DNA of 64,000 nt from the NCBI GenBank assembly GCA_030268105.1, contig BSDZ01000014.1:1319001-1383000 (forward strand), given 5' to 3'. The position numbers and the translations under genes are program-made. Every line of letters starts with the position of its first letter. Position 1 is the first letter of the stretch. This document shows positions 1 through 16,500 of the stretch, one piece after another. The notes under the pieces are model-generated. The model searched no databases and was not told where the DNA came from. It worked only from the letters and a program-made list of their open reading frames with translations. This stretch comes from Volvox africanus (taxonomy: Eukaryota > Chlorophyta > Chlorophyceae > Chlamydomonadales > Volvocaceae).

Positions 1-1895
1 GACGCATTCCCCACTTGGGTATGGCGGTGAATATTTTCCGTACCAACAGACAACGAAACAACTGCAGATTCACAATCACAATTACGAACCTGCCCGCAAT
101 ATGAGTAGCCCAGAGTCTCCGACGTTGGACACCCCCAGTTGGTCCCCATTGAGCACTGCCACACAAGCAGTGGAGGAGCCGCGCACGGTGGTCATGCCGT
201 ACGCCTGCTCCAAAATCTCCTGTAGGACAGCAAACAGACAGCCAACCGTCAAAGAGTCAGATAAATAATGAACACAAAATTAATACATCTTTCATAAAAC
301 ACCTGCAGGAATATGAAGAGGAGGGAGAGCTAGTGGATGCAGAAGATTAGTAGTGGTTGGTTATGTCAGTTACCTGCCAATCAGTTTTACCTGTGCGGAA
401 AGCTCCACTGGCGCCGGCACATCACTCCCCCCGACCTCGCCGCTGGTTGACGTCATCACGTCCGCCACGTCAGCGGCGTTACGCATCAGCTGGCGGGCAT
501 AAGCCCCAGCGTCCACCCCCACCTCTGCCTGCGGAGGAGGTGAGGTGAAGCACATATTCGCCGTGTGACGGTACGACACCATATCAGCTGAATCCAGAAT
601 CCAGAAAGAAGAGCCGTCAGACAGCAGACGGATACACGTGGGGGGGGGAGGCCAGGCCCTGGTTACGGCCCTCGTAGGGCATCGTATCGTTTGCCGTTCG
701 TTCCTCATCCGAGAATCGTGCCAGCATTCACATCACAAACGACAACAGAATCCAAAGGCATTCTTCCCGACGCCGACCTCAAGTCCCCCCGCAACTTACC
801 CATCCCCCTACTCCATCTGCCACTCCCACCGCCCTCCGGTTGTTGGCTATGAAGTACCAGTCCTCTCCGCCCTTTTGTATTTTGTCGGGATGCGGCAGCA
901 CGAAGGCACCCGAGGTCAACACCAGGTTGGTTGAGCTGCGGGACCAGCCGGACGCACGTACGTCGTACATCGTACATTCACATACACACGGACATGGAGC
1001 AATGGCACGTGTGAGGAACCCGTCCGGCGTTCAAAAACAGAAAATGCAGATCCACGGGACGCATATGTGTGTGTGTATAGAGGTGTAGGAAACGAAGAAA
1101 ATGAAAGGGGGCGAGTGGGCTGGTCACAGAGCTTGGGAGGAAGTGCGCTTAAGTGTCCCAAACTCACTCAAATGGCCACGCTGGCAATCGTAAACGACTT
1201 CAAAACGGCCGCAAATGTAAGGCATAGCCGAAGGGAGAAGTGGGCTGTGTGGATCGCCGTTTTTTACGTAGCGTCCGCAACCGCTTCTGCTTCCCGAGCT
1301 CACACCACTGTCAGTGTCCTCACCTATCGGTCTTTGCTTTGCTCTCATTCGGCATTTGCGTCGCAACCGCAGCTGCGACTCCAATGCTAGATACCGCGGC
1401 GACTGGCTCCTCGGCAGCGTAAGATGCCGCAAGGGCTTCATCGGCAGCGCAGCTCATCGCCAGCAGGGAGCCGACCCTAAGTAACCCTAATGACGCAGCG
1501 CTCTGCAATCATAAATAAGATGAGGATTGGAACGATGCGTCAGCGAGTGCGATGCCAAGCGCAGCAAAAAGTCCGAAATGCCGACGGTTCCCTACAACAC
1601 ACTAAGTGAATTGGTGCCGGGCTCTGTGACATCATAGTTTATTTGGGGTTTTCTATCATTTACATACCCGATTAGCTGAGCTCCATTGGGGTGGAGAGGC
1701 CACTTGGAGCTGGTGATGTTGAGCGACGGAGGGACGTGCGGCCAGCAGCTGGAACCCCAGACGTGAGCAAACATTTTGCCGAGCTACTGCCGTCTGTTGG
1801 TTCGCGGCTGCTGTTCGGTAAAACATTGCGGAGAAAAAATTAAGGCTGCTCTCAAGAAAGCTGCTTGACGACCGGCGAGCAAAGAACGCAAGCAT
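1..1895 (-). CDS. PP2C-type Ser/Thr protein phosphatase, 5' part, organelle-targeted leader (3' end off window)
   Basis: Five exons join with consistent phase: 1668-1895, 1324-1502, 800-935, 391-528 and 90-219. The remaining exons lie left of base 1. The product starts [12 protein letters not shown], an Arg/Ser-rich leader typical of mitochondrial or plastid presequences. Exon 3 carries [20 protein letters not shown] and then [10 protein letters not shown], the first metal-binding aspartates of the PP2C (PPM) fold. Exon 4 opens with [13 protein letters not shown], and exon 5 carries [12 protein letters not shown] and then [12 protein letters not shown], the usual PP2C core order. The arrangement resembles the plant PP2C55/PP2C80 subgroup, which dephosphorylates phospho-Ser/Thr with Mg or Mn. 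Donors are gtatgt, gtgagg, gtaagt, gtaaaa and gttcgt. Family assignment is strong; the start codon and the exact compartment are inferred. Confidence 0.85.
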
Positions 1896-4042
1896 TCACG
1901 GCCTGAGCCGCTCAGAACGACGCAAAATACTTTAAAGGTGCCACAGGATGAAACGACAGGCTAGGACGGAGACGTACAGGTTTGAGAAGTCATACAACAC
2001 AGGGCCCAAGCTCAAATATTAAGCTTATACATCAACATGATATTTATTCGTGGACTCTCCTTACCAAGTTGCCCCAGTTTCACAAAGCTCGTTGGTTTCG
2101 TACAGTTTACGACAGTCCTGGAAATGCGCAAAGACTAGTTCCGTTGCCGTAAGGCTATATAATGCCTGCAAAGTATTCAAGGAGGTTATCGCAAGGGATT
2201 CAGGTGGGAGCTACACCAAAAGTAAAAAGCAGCACGTGAAGTTAGCGGGACTTCATTTAGACTTCATTACGATACAAGGTACCACAGGAGCCACTAAGCA
2301 TTTTGAATGTCCCACTGTCTATTTGTGTGGTTGGTCAGGTTGTCATGACGCTGCCGTCTTAGTAGAAGTCATCGCTCGTTCGAACCACAAAGGCAACCGC
2401 CAAACTGCAAAAGTTTGCAAGCAAACGACATCGAAATGCTTACACCGGAGACCGGACTCACAAGAAAACAATGGCTTTTGTATTTTAGCCTGAGCGGCGC
2501 CCCAGGGGTTCTTCACGCTCCATAAATCCAACCTATCTCTTACGAGCACCATGTGATATCACGGCGGCTAGTCATGGAATAGCACCAATGAGAAAAGAAG
2601 ATAACAAGTATTGGCTGATGTTTGTTTGCAGATACCACGAGACAGTCCGAAAAGCAGTTGATTACAAGGCGAAGGACAAGAACGAAGGCCCGTTGTGAAG
2701 AACCACAGCAACAGGTGCCGCCCTCCTTATCCTGCCACTTTATATATATGTCCGGTTCAGGGATTGGACCGCCTGTGAAGTAGAGCTCTCATTAGTAAGG
2801 GATCTAAAGTACGAAAACCAACGGACCGTCTGAAGGAGGAGTGCCGTAAAACCCGTCAAAATCGGCACAACAGAACAAAACAGGACAGGTCAGGGACAAA
2901 ATCAGAACGACCTAGACCTGTCCGATCTGATGTGCTCCATGTCCCATTCCCCCCTATCTGCATCCTTCAGTCCTGCCCCACCTCTTCATTGCAGCGCCGC
3001 AATCCGACAACAATTTTCATAAGCAACCGGAATGGAGGTCCCTCTGAAGCCTCAAATTCCCTGGATAATACTGTGTGACTGGGAAAGGCTATTGACACGG
3101 GAGAAAGGGCAAGTGGAGCTGGAAAAGCAACACGCAACAAGGACATTGACTTTGGGTCCAGATGCCTCCGCAATAGTTTCTCCAGCATCCATTTGGGAGA
3201 CGGCATCACCCAAACCCTGAAACAAAATCTCCGCTGGCAAACCCCGTCCACAGGGGTCCACAGGGTGTGACGTAAGAGTAGGAGTAGGAGTGTAGGGAAA
3301 GCCGCTGTAGGGAAGCCAGGGACCCCCGCTGCTGCTGTCAAGCTGGAAATGACACAGAAAGTTGGTGCCAGATCATCCAAATCCGATATCACCCCGCTGC
3401 CGCAGCAGCAGCTGAGGCATGGCAATCCTTACGGCGCACTTTGTGCGCAAGGGCGGCCCTGCCAGCACAACAGAATTAGGGCCCTGCCAGAGCCCTACCG
3501 CATTGACAGCTGGCTCACTTCATACTGGACCGGATCATCCCTGGATCCAGTGTTTCTGTGTCATCCAATACTTAACCAAATACACAACACGCTTTCAGGC
3601 CCTGTTAATGACGAACATCTCGGTGACCCAAATCTTAACGTCATCATTTGCATCCCAATCTCGAACACCTTGGGAGACACCACAGGGTCTGTTCTTTTCC
3701 CAACACCGTTCGCTGCTGCCCATCAGAATAAGCGCGGCTGCACGGTGCTGAGTACAGATCTGGGCAGCTCCAGGGAAACCAACTCCCAAGCTTCATCGTC
3801 CCGGGGCAATCCAGGTCAGCAAGCGTGCCGGCGGGGAAACCGAAACCAAAACCCGACAGCACCTGCTGCTACGTCTAATGAAGAGCACTTTCATAACCAG
3901 CTTCGATCCGGGGCCGGGAGTTAAAGAGGACGAGGGAGTTAACGATGGCAAGCCGGGGACAGAGGATGAAGAGCCCACATGACATCCACGTGGAGGAGAG
4001 GACGGAAGAGTAGTAAGGACTGTACGTTACCAGTCCGAAGCT
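1896..4042. other. Spacer between PP2C and the lumen-protein gene; no supported gene
   Basis: Several open frames of up to about 190 codons occur here (for example + strand 2050-2493 and 3349-3924), but none shows a recognisable domain, a convincing intron pattern or a clear start context. The stretch is AT-richer than the flanking exons. Short direct echoes of a ggatcc/ctggatcc word occur near 3527-3550 and recur elsewhere in the window, suggesting old dispersed-repeat material. Confidence 0.4.
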
Positions 4043-4873
4043 TTACAGGCCCTTGAGGCTGCTAGCCAAGCCGGTTGCGGAGGCCCAGTCCGTCAAGCCC
4101 TGCGCGGCGCTGATAAACTCACGCTTAGCAGCCTTCACGTCGCCGCTAGAAGCTGCGGATTGGGTGGCCTTGATACTGTCAGTCAACTTCTCCGCGGCAT
4201 CGTTGTTGGAGATTGTGCTTGCGACAAGTGAGAGGTCGCCAAGCCATGCCCCGGTAAGTGTGTTCGCAGCGCCCTTCAGGTCGCCGGACTCCAGTTGACT
4301 TCCAGCTTTCGCCAGTTGGTAAACGGCCTTCTGTACAGGGACCAGCTTTTGCTCCAAGGGGATGTCCTTCAAGTTCTCGGATGCCATGAAGTTGCGAGTG
4401 ACGCCGCGCTGCTGCGCCAGTCGCGCGCGACGGTTCGCCTTGGCCTTCTCCACGAGATCCTCATCCTCCTCATCTGAAGAAATTTGCCAGGGAAGATTTT
4501 GTCAACATGCGAAGCTTCCTTGCTTGCCATACGGCAACGACACACGACGAGCGTTTTGTAAGCAGAATTTGGGATCCCATGTCATAGAATAAACATAAAG
4601 TGGCCTTTGAAATATGTTGTGATGGTGGTGAAATGAGGTCCTGTCCAGAATAGGCTGCGGAGGAGACAGCCCCAGCCACAAAAAGCAATTGGTCGACTTA
4701 CCAGGGATGAGAGCCAACGCCATGGGTGTGTAAACTAGCGCTGGTAGCAAGGTTACTCCCAGGATAGCGCGGCGAGATGCCACAGGACGCTCCGTCGCCT
4801 GGCAAACCACAAGGCAGCCGCGACGTGACGAACGGACAGGGCACACAGCAGCCTTGTGCATGATGGCCGACAT
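4043..4873 (-). CDS. Thylakoid-lumen 16.5 kDa protein, MPH2-like
   Basis: Two exons, 4702-4873 and 4043-4473, joined by a gtaagt...cttcag intron in phase 1, give about 200 residues. Exon 1 is a bipartite plastid/thylakoid leader: a basic Ser/Arg-rich stretch followed by twin arginines (ASRRAILGVTLLPALVY), a hydrophobic core and an ALA cleavage-type site, which implies Tat import into the lumen. The mature part is acidic at first (DEEDEDLVEKAKANRRAR) and then helical, with LVPVQKAVYQLAKAGSQLES, IKATQSAASSGDVKAAK and a C-terminal SSLKGL. This is the pattern I recall for the Arabidopsis lumen 16.5 kDa protein (At4g02530, MPH2), which supports photosystem II under changing light. The start is placed at MSAIMHK; an in-frame ATG at 4958-4960 is an alternative. 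Targeting is well supported; the family name is from memory. Confidence 0.75.
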
Positions 4874-5120
4874 TGTATCTGAGTATAATGATGATGAAAC
4901 TGCGATGGAGACAAATAGATTTGCGTTAGGGGAACTAGGGACTATAACTTGCGCTTGCACGACATCAAATCTGAAGACTAGCGAACACTGGATGTGGCAT
5001 CGTCAGGCTCTTCTATCTTAACAAGACGAATATTGATATCTACTCAATTATATTAATTTCTGCTGCCTACGCCTTGCCTTAACTTGAATTGCATACCATC
5101 TAGTCAAAAGTACCTGACCT
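4874..5120. promoter_or_regulatory. Divergent 5' region between lumen-protein and GCN5 genes
   Basis: Only 247 bases separate the two proposed start codons, which point away from each other. The stretch is AT-rich (notably 5030-5060) compared with both first exons. A shared bidirectional promoter is inferred from spacing; no specific element is recognised. Confidence 0.45.
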
Positions 5121-8369
<3,249 letters not shown>

Positions 8370-8373
8370 TAGG

Positions 8374-8512
8374 CAGTCACTGACTGACTGACATACATAG
8401 AGACAGAGAAAAGCAGGCAGGTGGACAGATAGACTAACAGGCAAGCAGACAGACAGAGACAGACCGACAGATAAGGGTAGGCAGATTGACAGACTGACAG
8501 ACAGACTGGCGA
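8374..8512. repeat. Degenerate CAGA/GACA tetranucleotide tract in GCN5 3' flank
   Basis: Imperfect cagacagacag and gactgactgac units start within a few bases of the GCN5 stop codon and run for about 140 bases, probably inside the 3' UTR. The same repeat class recurs at 34170-34460. Confidence 0.7.
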
Positions 8513-9190
8513 ACATGGACGCCGACTTGGAGACAGCTGCGGAGATAGCTGCCGCTGCGTGTGCTGAAAATGAAACAGGGCTGATTATGAAACGCGAGTT
8601 CTTATCGCCGTCGAATGAATGGAGTGAAAACGAGTAAAGTTCAATTTCCCACTCGCAGCTGCGGGAGGTCCTCTCGAGGGGCCCTCGGGCTCAGGGTGGG
8701 TATCGCGACCTCACCCAGCCTTCAGCTTCGAGGAATGGGGAGGCGCGTCGGCAGGGGGAACGGGCAGGGCGCGTGCGCCAGCGCGTGTCCGAGTCGTACA
8801 CGTAGTCCGAGCTTGTGTTGACCTCATGCGGAAAAAGCGCTCTCTGCCCCTCCCTACCCACGCGGAGATACGGAGGCGTTGACACTCCAATGTGATGCGC
8901 GGTGGAGCACACACCAGCCAAAGTGGGTGGACGCTGTTCGCAAGCTGTCGGGGGTGTTAACAGTTTGGCCGTGATATGGGGCTGAAAGTTATGATAGTGG
9001 TGGTGCTCTTCGTGGGTGTAGAGTGTTAGCGGGTGTTAGTCAACGCTATTGTGTTCATTGCGGAGGACAACTGGCCATGCTGCCAGGACACAGGACAAAG
9101 GCGCTCCCGCATGAACTCCCCCAGAAAGAGTTACCAGTTGTCCTGACGCTCTTGCCATTTGTGCGCGTGGGTGTACGTAGACACAGCTAA

Positions 9191-9222
9191 CGTCTGACTC
9201 TGACTCTGACTCTGACTCACTA
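9191..9222. repeat. TGACTC hexanucleotide microsatellite
   Basis: Five tandem near-perfect tgactc units are visible, in the spacer between convergent genes. Confidence 0.75.
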
Positions 9223-10557
9223 ACATGACTCTTGACTCATCGCCCGCTGGTGCGATGATACTTCGGCTGCCGCTGCAGCATCTAGGGATAGTGACGTATC
9301 GTCGCTTTGCGGGGCTGTGGAGGCTACTTAAAGCTGACGGAATGCGCTGTTGGAACTGAGCAGTACAGTCCCCCAATCCTCCCGTCCATACCCATACCTC
9401 TCCGCACCTATACCGCTCTATTCCCCACATCAGCTGCAAAAGATGGGACGGAGATGGAGGGGAGGGGCATGGGCGGAGAGGTTTTCATCAAGGAGGATCG
9501 GTCTTCAAGCTGAGCAAGCCACGAAGACATGCTGTAATAGCTGCTGCCGTACGGTGTACGATGTGTAAAATCGTTTACACATCATAAATCAGTGGAAGGA
9601 GGTCATGAATCCCTAGTCATGTCTTGAGCTTTTAGGGGTCGAAGGTTGCAAACAATTAACTGACTGCTTTCAAGTATTTGCATTCCGGGGCCACAACCAT
9701 GTACCAACCGGGTACGCGTTTGCTCGCATACATCATACATCATCCCTTACACAGGCCGAAAGCCGAGAATTTTATGTTCCGACCCTTTTACAAGAAGCAA
9801 ACTCCTCTTCACGCAGCAGATCGCGAGTTCATTTGTTCTTTCTTCTCGTGCAGAATGGTCGCCGAGCAAATCATGTGTCCTTCCATCCATACTCCATTTC
9901 CTCGCATCCTCTGACCTCTTAACCGAATTCGTAGTCGCACCACACAGGCATCTCCCTTAACCCTTTAGGCCTTCGATCATCAAGTCATGATCTGCAAAAT
10001 GGCTCTGATGAAATAGCACCGGAGGATTTAGGGTCCTGCCTGGACGGGACTTCAGGATCTGCGACCTGGGTCAATATGCCATCGATGGATGAACTGACGA
10101 CCAATCCATACCAACATCACAATGCCGTACGGTCGTACAGCACACATGCATGTACCCGCCTGTTGTGGAATCCACTCCGAAGCCCGAAAACGTTTTTTGG
10201 TTTCAGATCAACAAACAAAACCGCACACCACAGAGGCACGAAAGAAGGCAACGGAGAAGATACATAAAAAGCAAACTGCTTGGGATCGTAAGCAGAGAAG
10301 CAAAACACAGTGAGGAAAAAATATGCGTCTGTACGGAAGGATGTATCACAGCAGTGGAAAGTAATGTTGGCAACCGCCGCACGAGGATATGGGTTTCATC
10401 GTCCTCTGGTGCCCCGCCTCCCCAGCGGCGCAAAGCCGTGGGTGGAGCAGAGCAATACTTCACCCGCGCCGCAATCTGAGGTACTTCCACGCGTTGCAAC
10501 AACTCTCCCCCCCCGTCCCCCTCCCCTTCCCCCTGCATCACACCGCTATCAGCACAA

Positions 10558-13500
10558 TCATCGCATTTTCCGGGACTTATTGTGCTTGCCGCTGCTGCTG
10601 CTGCCGCCACCTCTGCGCTTATCGCTGCTCCTCCTCGAGCGGTCTGCGGCTTTTGAGGGTAGAAAAGGGGCGAAAGGTGGGGAGATGGAGATGGGGCGTT
10701 ATCGGGAGAAACAAGAAGGCTTCGTGGAATGAGAGGAATGAGGGGCAAAACACACACACGGCCACTCTGCAGGCGCGCCAGTACCCCCCAACAATATAAA
10801 ATGCCGTACACATACACATGCACACACATGCTGTCTTAGTCTGTCTGTTGGGTTCTCCCGTACCGCCGTCATAAGCAAGACACGTGTGCACGCCCGCAGG
10901 AGTTGAGCTCCAGGGGGGGACTGTAGGACACACAACCCCCCTCCCCTCCGACGGCCTTCTTTCCGTTGGGCCAGGGTTAGGCAGCTGTGCCCCCCGGGCC
11001 TCCAGGACAAGGTCCGGTGAGATATGTGACGTACAGACACGCATACACATTCACATGCAACACCACAGGGCCAAATCCAAAACACATCTCTCAAACCTTT
11101 CCAAAGGTACGACACGACATCATACGGTGAAGTGTTGTACCAGTACCAGACTGTAAATCGTACGCCGTATACCGTACCTGCACCAACTGACAAATCAGTC
11201 CCGCGGGTACCCGAATCCGATTCACTGTCACCGTCTGAAGATGACGAGGAGTGCGCGCGCCGCTTCTTCCCGTCCTCCCTCCGACTGTTCAGTTCCGTGC
11301 CCAGCCGCTCCTTGACCGTGTCTCTATCCCTCTCTCTTCGACTGCGCTCCCGTGTCGCTATCCCCGGATCCCTCTCCTTCTCCCTCTCTCCTTCCCGCTC
11401 CTTATCTCTGTCCTTGACCCTGCTCGCCTGCTTGTCTCCGTGATCCTTGCCGCTGCCGCCGCGAGGCCTGGGGTCAACCCGCACCCTCTCCCTCTCCTTC
11501 TCCCGATCATCGTTCTTCGCCTTGTCACGACCGCTACCGCCCACCCCCTCCCGCCCCCGGTCCCTCCCCCCCTCCCTCCCCCGCTCCCGCTCCGTGTCTT
11601 TTCCTCGCCCCCTGCCAATGGCACCGGCCCCGTCTCGGTCCCGACTGCGACTGCGGGAATGCTGGCGGGTGTCCCGGCGGTCGTAACTGCGGCTCCGGCG
11701 CCGCCAATGGTCTCTGCTCCGGCTCCGAGACCAGCTCCTGCTGCGGCTACGACTGCGACTGCGACTGCGGCGTTTAGCATCTCTCTGCCTGTTCTTGTCT
11801 CTGTCCCGTTGTGTGTTGCCCCTGTCACGTCGATCCCGATCCCGCACCGGGGACCGCGATGAGGACACATCGCGATGGCGATCGCTGCAGCAGGGCGTGT
11901 TTGCACACGATTACACAGGGGAAGAAAGGAAAGCAACTTAGGTGTGGCTTAGACCTATGCGGCTTCGCTTGGATCGCTTGATACCGCTTTCAAGTGGCAC
12001 CTCATGCATCAATTGGCCACACATGAGAGCGCCGAGGCAAAGGTGGAGGCGGAGGCCCTTGCGGACCCTTGGGACGTGGCGCTCTTACCGACTGCGACTC
12101 CGGCTGCGGCTGCGGAACCTGCGCTTAGAGCGAGCCCCTCCACCACCTCGGTCACCCCGGCTGCGGGACCGGGACCGGGACCGGCTGCGACTTCTTCGTC
12201 GGCCACTGCAGAGAGGGTTTGCGGCCAAGTAATTGGACGGTATAACGCGGTCGTTTCATGTTATTTTGTTATTTTGTGAGGCAACAGAGATACTTGTATC
12301 GGGGTGCTCGTGGACGGTATGAGACCCTCCCGGGGAGGATAAGGCCCTCTCCCGCTTAAGGCATTACGGCCTAGGCCCCTAACCCCCAAAATCAACACCA
12401 CTGAATTGTACGACCCTCCGTCGTACACACATCCTTAGCTGCTATAACCGCTGGCCCACCCGACCGCACCTGCTTCGACTCCGACTGACGCTACTGCGGC
12501 TGCTACTGCGGCTGCTACTTCTCCTCCTCCTCCGCTCGGGGTTGGGTGGTCGGCCCTTCTCCCCGGCTGCTGCTCCTTCTCCATCCCCACCTTCTCCCCG
12601 GGCCGCTTTGCCGGATGTCCCAGCCGCATTTGCCACGTGCTTCACATCCACTGCTGCGACTGCGGGTGCAGAGGCAGTAGCCGCCAACCCCCCCGCGACC
12701 GCCGCCGTCGTCCCATGAGTCAGTGCGCCCACTGACGTGTCGACGCTGGGCTGTAGCGCCTGTTGCTCTTCCTGTGGCTCTTCCACCGGCTGTTGCTGTT
12801 GATGCTGCACCTCCAACTGCACGCGATCATTTAAGGGCAGCAGCTGCTCCTCCTCCACCACCGCTTTACGACCCTCCGCAACGAGGCTGTAGCGCGAGGG
12901 AGCCTCGCCTGCTACAGCGGAGAAGCAGTAGCACCGCCACATGCAACCAAAGTATTTCGCACACCCAAACTACCGTCAGATCATCTTGCGGGAACTGACA
13001 TATGAGCCAGATGAACGAAGTGTACGACAATTACGCATATCTATGGATGGGGTCTGTGAGTGATGATGATGATGATATGTCTGAGGTAGTTACGTAATTA
13101 GGTATTACAACCGATTTACACATACATCGTCACCACATACACACATCACCCGTCTCTCTTTTCTCCAACCATCCTCCCTTTACAGCCCCCACCTGAGGTC
13201 GAAAATGACGGCGGCAGTACGGATATCACCTTCGCAGGCACCCTGGAGCCATCATCTCGCAACAGCCACACACTGAATGGGGGAAGGGTTAATGTGGGTG
13301 TGCAAGTGAGCCCTGCGTAGCTCAATGGGCGGGATGTGTGTGTGTGTATACGCTTGGCAACAGCCTTCTAAAGGTCCTGAGACCCCACCGGCAGTACTGG
13401 TCAAAACCCGTTCGCGGTCCCCTCCCGTGCTCCCTCTCCCCCTCCCCCTTCCCCGCTCCTGATTAGGCAACGCACCTTTGACCCTTCTGGTAACGAGGCG

Positions 13501-16500
13501 GTTGAGATGCATGTGGTGGTCCCGGAGTGGCAGCCGCCGCCGCTGTCCTCTTGGCGCCCCCGCCGCCCTCCCTGGCGCCATCTTCCCCTCCACGCCACAG
13601 GTCCTCCTCGCTTGCAGCAGAGGCGACACCCTGTGGATGGTGGTGGTGTGTGTGGGGGGGCCAACAACCCGAAAGAGGACGGGATGGGGAAACGAAACAC
13701 ACACGGAGTTGGAAAGCGAACAAACAACAGGATGGGAGTCGTTCACTGATGGCTTACGGAAAGGGAGGCGTCCGATGCGGTGAAATCTGAAAGTCGTCCT
13801 AAACGCCAGTGCGGGTGCCCGACCTGACCCGCTGTCGTGCACACAAAACGACGGCACGGTGTTTGCAGCACGAGTTTGCATATAGGGCCCACGGAGTGCG
13901 CCAGTGCTCCATCACGTGGAGCTGCTATTGCCTTTGTCGCGGGTTCTAACACCCCCTTTGCCAACTGCTGCTTCCACTATTGGAGCGGTTCTTAGGGGGC
14001 AGGGTGGGGGATGAGTCTTCGTTTGTTTGCTGGGGCTGGGGCTGGGGCCCAGAGCTGAGATGAGACAAGGGGAAAGATGACACCGTGAGGCTGAACCGCC
14101 GAGGGAGGGATCGTCTTTCCCCCCGCCGCCACGTGTGTATTACGCCCGCAGTAGCAGCAGCGGTGATAGCAGTAGCAGCTATACGCCCGACCACTCTCCC
14201 CCTCTCTCCCTCGTTGCCATAACCGATATCCTGTGTGTCGTTTCTCGACGGGGACACGCACACGCCGTTTGGCCCCTCCCCAACGCCCCCTTCCTCCTCC
14301 TCCTCCTCCTCCTCCTCCTGCTCCTCCTCCTCCTCTTTCCTTACCCGAAGGGACGAGGTAGCGGCATCCCCCTGACCCCTCACCTGCCGCTTCGCCCCAT
14401 CGCTCCCCGCCTCTCGGAGCAATTGCTGCGACTCACGCGTACCGCCTCGTACACACACAGCTTCATGATCATGAAGCTTCGAAACGTCGCCCTTCCCGCC
14501 GCCAGCGTCAACACCAGATCCGTCGTCCCCTTCCTCCTCCTCCTCCTCCTCCTCCTCCTTGGCCTTCTCTTTGACAGCTGCCACCAGAGCTACGCTGCCG
14601 CCTCCGCTGCTGCCTCCGCCGTCAGCGGCTGCGGCTGCGGCTGCGCCGTCCTCGGCCTCGTCATCAGAGCCGTACCCGAGACCCAGCAAGCCGGCGCCGC
14701 CGCCTCCGGCGGCGGGCTCCTCCTCCTCCTCGCCTCCGCTGCCGAGTACAGCACCAAGCGCTGCCGCGCCCTGAGCGTCAAGTTTGACCGCCCCTTCCTG
14801 TGCGGACTGTCGCTTCAGGGAGGGCGCCGTCTCGGAATACACTTCCCGGGCCACCGCCTCTGTCGTCCACACCCAGGGCGGGTGAGGGGGTGAGAGGTGA
14901 GGGGGTGAGGGGTGAGGGAGGGTGAAAAGCCAGGACCTGCGGCCCCTGAACTTCCGAGCTGTAATGTCCCAACCAAACGTTCACGCCGTCCGGTCGCCCG
15001 TCTCACCAAAGAGTGCATCCGTGACCTCCAACAGGATGTGTGTGAGGTTGACTTTGATCTCCCGATTGACCACCTCCTGACGGATGCGAGCCTCCTGGGG
15101 CGTTGGAGAGCGGGACGGGTGCGGAGAGGTTGGACGTCGTACATGGAGGTGTCGTGCATATACAAGGTCTCGTACCGAAATTCCCACTCCTCATCCTACA
15201 CACCTTCCCTCCCCTCCCCTCCCCTCCCCCCTCCTGCTCCCCACCCCGCCCTACCTCTTCGTCATCCGAATCGTCACTCGTTACATCGCGATGATGGTCC
15301 TGAGCCGCCCCGCCCGCACCCCACCTGTGTGTGTGTGTGTGTGTGTGCGTGTGTGTGTGTGGAAGGGGGAGAGGGGGGGATATGAATGGTTGCATGCGGG
15401 GAGGTGTATATACCTGCATCTCCAAAAGCATCTCCTGTCTTGCCAGCCAGGCCGGTTTCGTGTTTTCCTGTGACCCATGGGTCTATCGTGTGCTTAGGTC
15501 TTTCCGATCATTCCTACCTTCCGCCGCCGTCAACGCCGCCAGCCGCCGCCGCCGCTGCCGCCGCCGCCCCCGCGGGTGCCTCCGTGAACCTCCTGCCCGG
15601 CTTGGCCCCCCCCGCCTCCCTGGAGCTCCGGCGCGACCCCTCGTCGTCATCGTCTTCCTCTCCATCATTGTCCTCGTGCTTCTGAGAACCGCCTGCATCG
15701 CGACATATATGAAGCAATACATATTACGTCATATAACGTGTGTGTGTAGGATAGGGGGGTACATCACCCGTGGCCACTAACCTGGCAGTCCCTACCTTCC
15801 CCGGTGTTTCGGGGCACCCTCATCCAGTCTCCCATGCCGACTTCTCCGAAATCAGTGGTTTTCCCAGGTTCAGCACCCACCACCAGCATCCAGCGGAATC
15901 TGCCGAATCAACTAAGGCGTCAACTCCGCTACTGGTCAGCTCGCAGGTCACTTTAATTGGGGTCGTCACCGTCCATCGACATGGGGGCACCCTGCCCTTA
16001 ACTTTAGGGTCTTTGGCCCGCTCTCGGTCGGGGTAGAACCTGGAACTCCAGGGGCATATTAGTCGTGCCATAACAGTCGTGCCTGAACACGATATAACGT
16101 GTATGATGATACGAAACATTCACACATCTATGCAATCAAAAGATAAAACTACATATACTATGCTCAACAGGAAGAGTTAGGATGTCCCCCTTCATGCCGA
16201 AGACCCCCTCTCCCACCCCCTCAGCCCCTCACCTGCCGCTGCTGCTGCCGCCATCTGGCGCTTCAACATTTCCTCACGAAGCCACTCGGGGATGCGCTTC
16301 CCCCCCCCGCCCCCGCCCCCGCCCCCGGGCCCCGCACTGCCCGGGGGGGTCACAGCAGCGCCCGCCGACAGCTGACCCGCACCCCCCGCCGCAGCGGCCA
16401 TGGCGACATCTGCCGTACAACGCAGAGTTGCCAAGGGTGTTAGTTAAAATTTTAACGGAAAGCACCAAACAACGAATGAGGTGTTGTCTGTCTTTTTATC

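Larger units (their letters stand above)
8370..10557. other. Convergent spacer after GCN5 and the PNISR-like gene
   Basis: Both neighbouring genes end here, so it should contain their 3' UTRs. TGTAA-type words, the usual green-algal polyadenylation signal, occur near 9532 and 9563 in the sense of GCN5. Degenerate GACA/CAGA repeats follow the GCN5 stop directly, and a TGACTC array lies near 9191. No gene is supported. Confidence 0.45.

Noticed and set aside
2050..2493. 147-codon open frame on the + strand
   Set aside because: No domain, no intron context and ordinary spacer composition; likely chance.
3349..3924. 191-codon open frame on the + strand
   Set aside because: No recognisable motif, no conserved pattern and flanked by short repeat words; coding status unsupported.
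11251..11862. 203-codon + strand Leu/Pro/Ala-rich frame
   Set aside because: Antisense shadow of the RS-domain exon of the PNISR-like gene.
13021..13080. gatgatgatgatgat run as a possible regulatory or coding repeat
   Set aside because: Very short trinucleotide slippage in an intron or spacer of the PNISR-like gene; nothing further supports a role.
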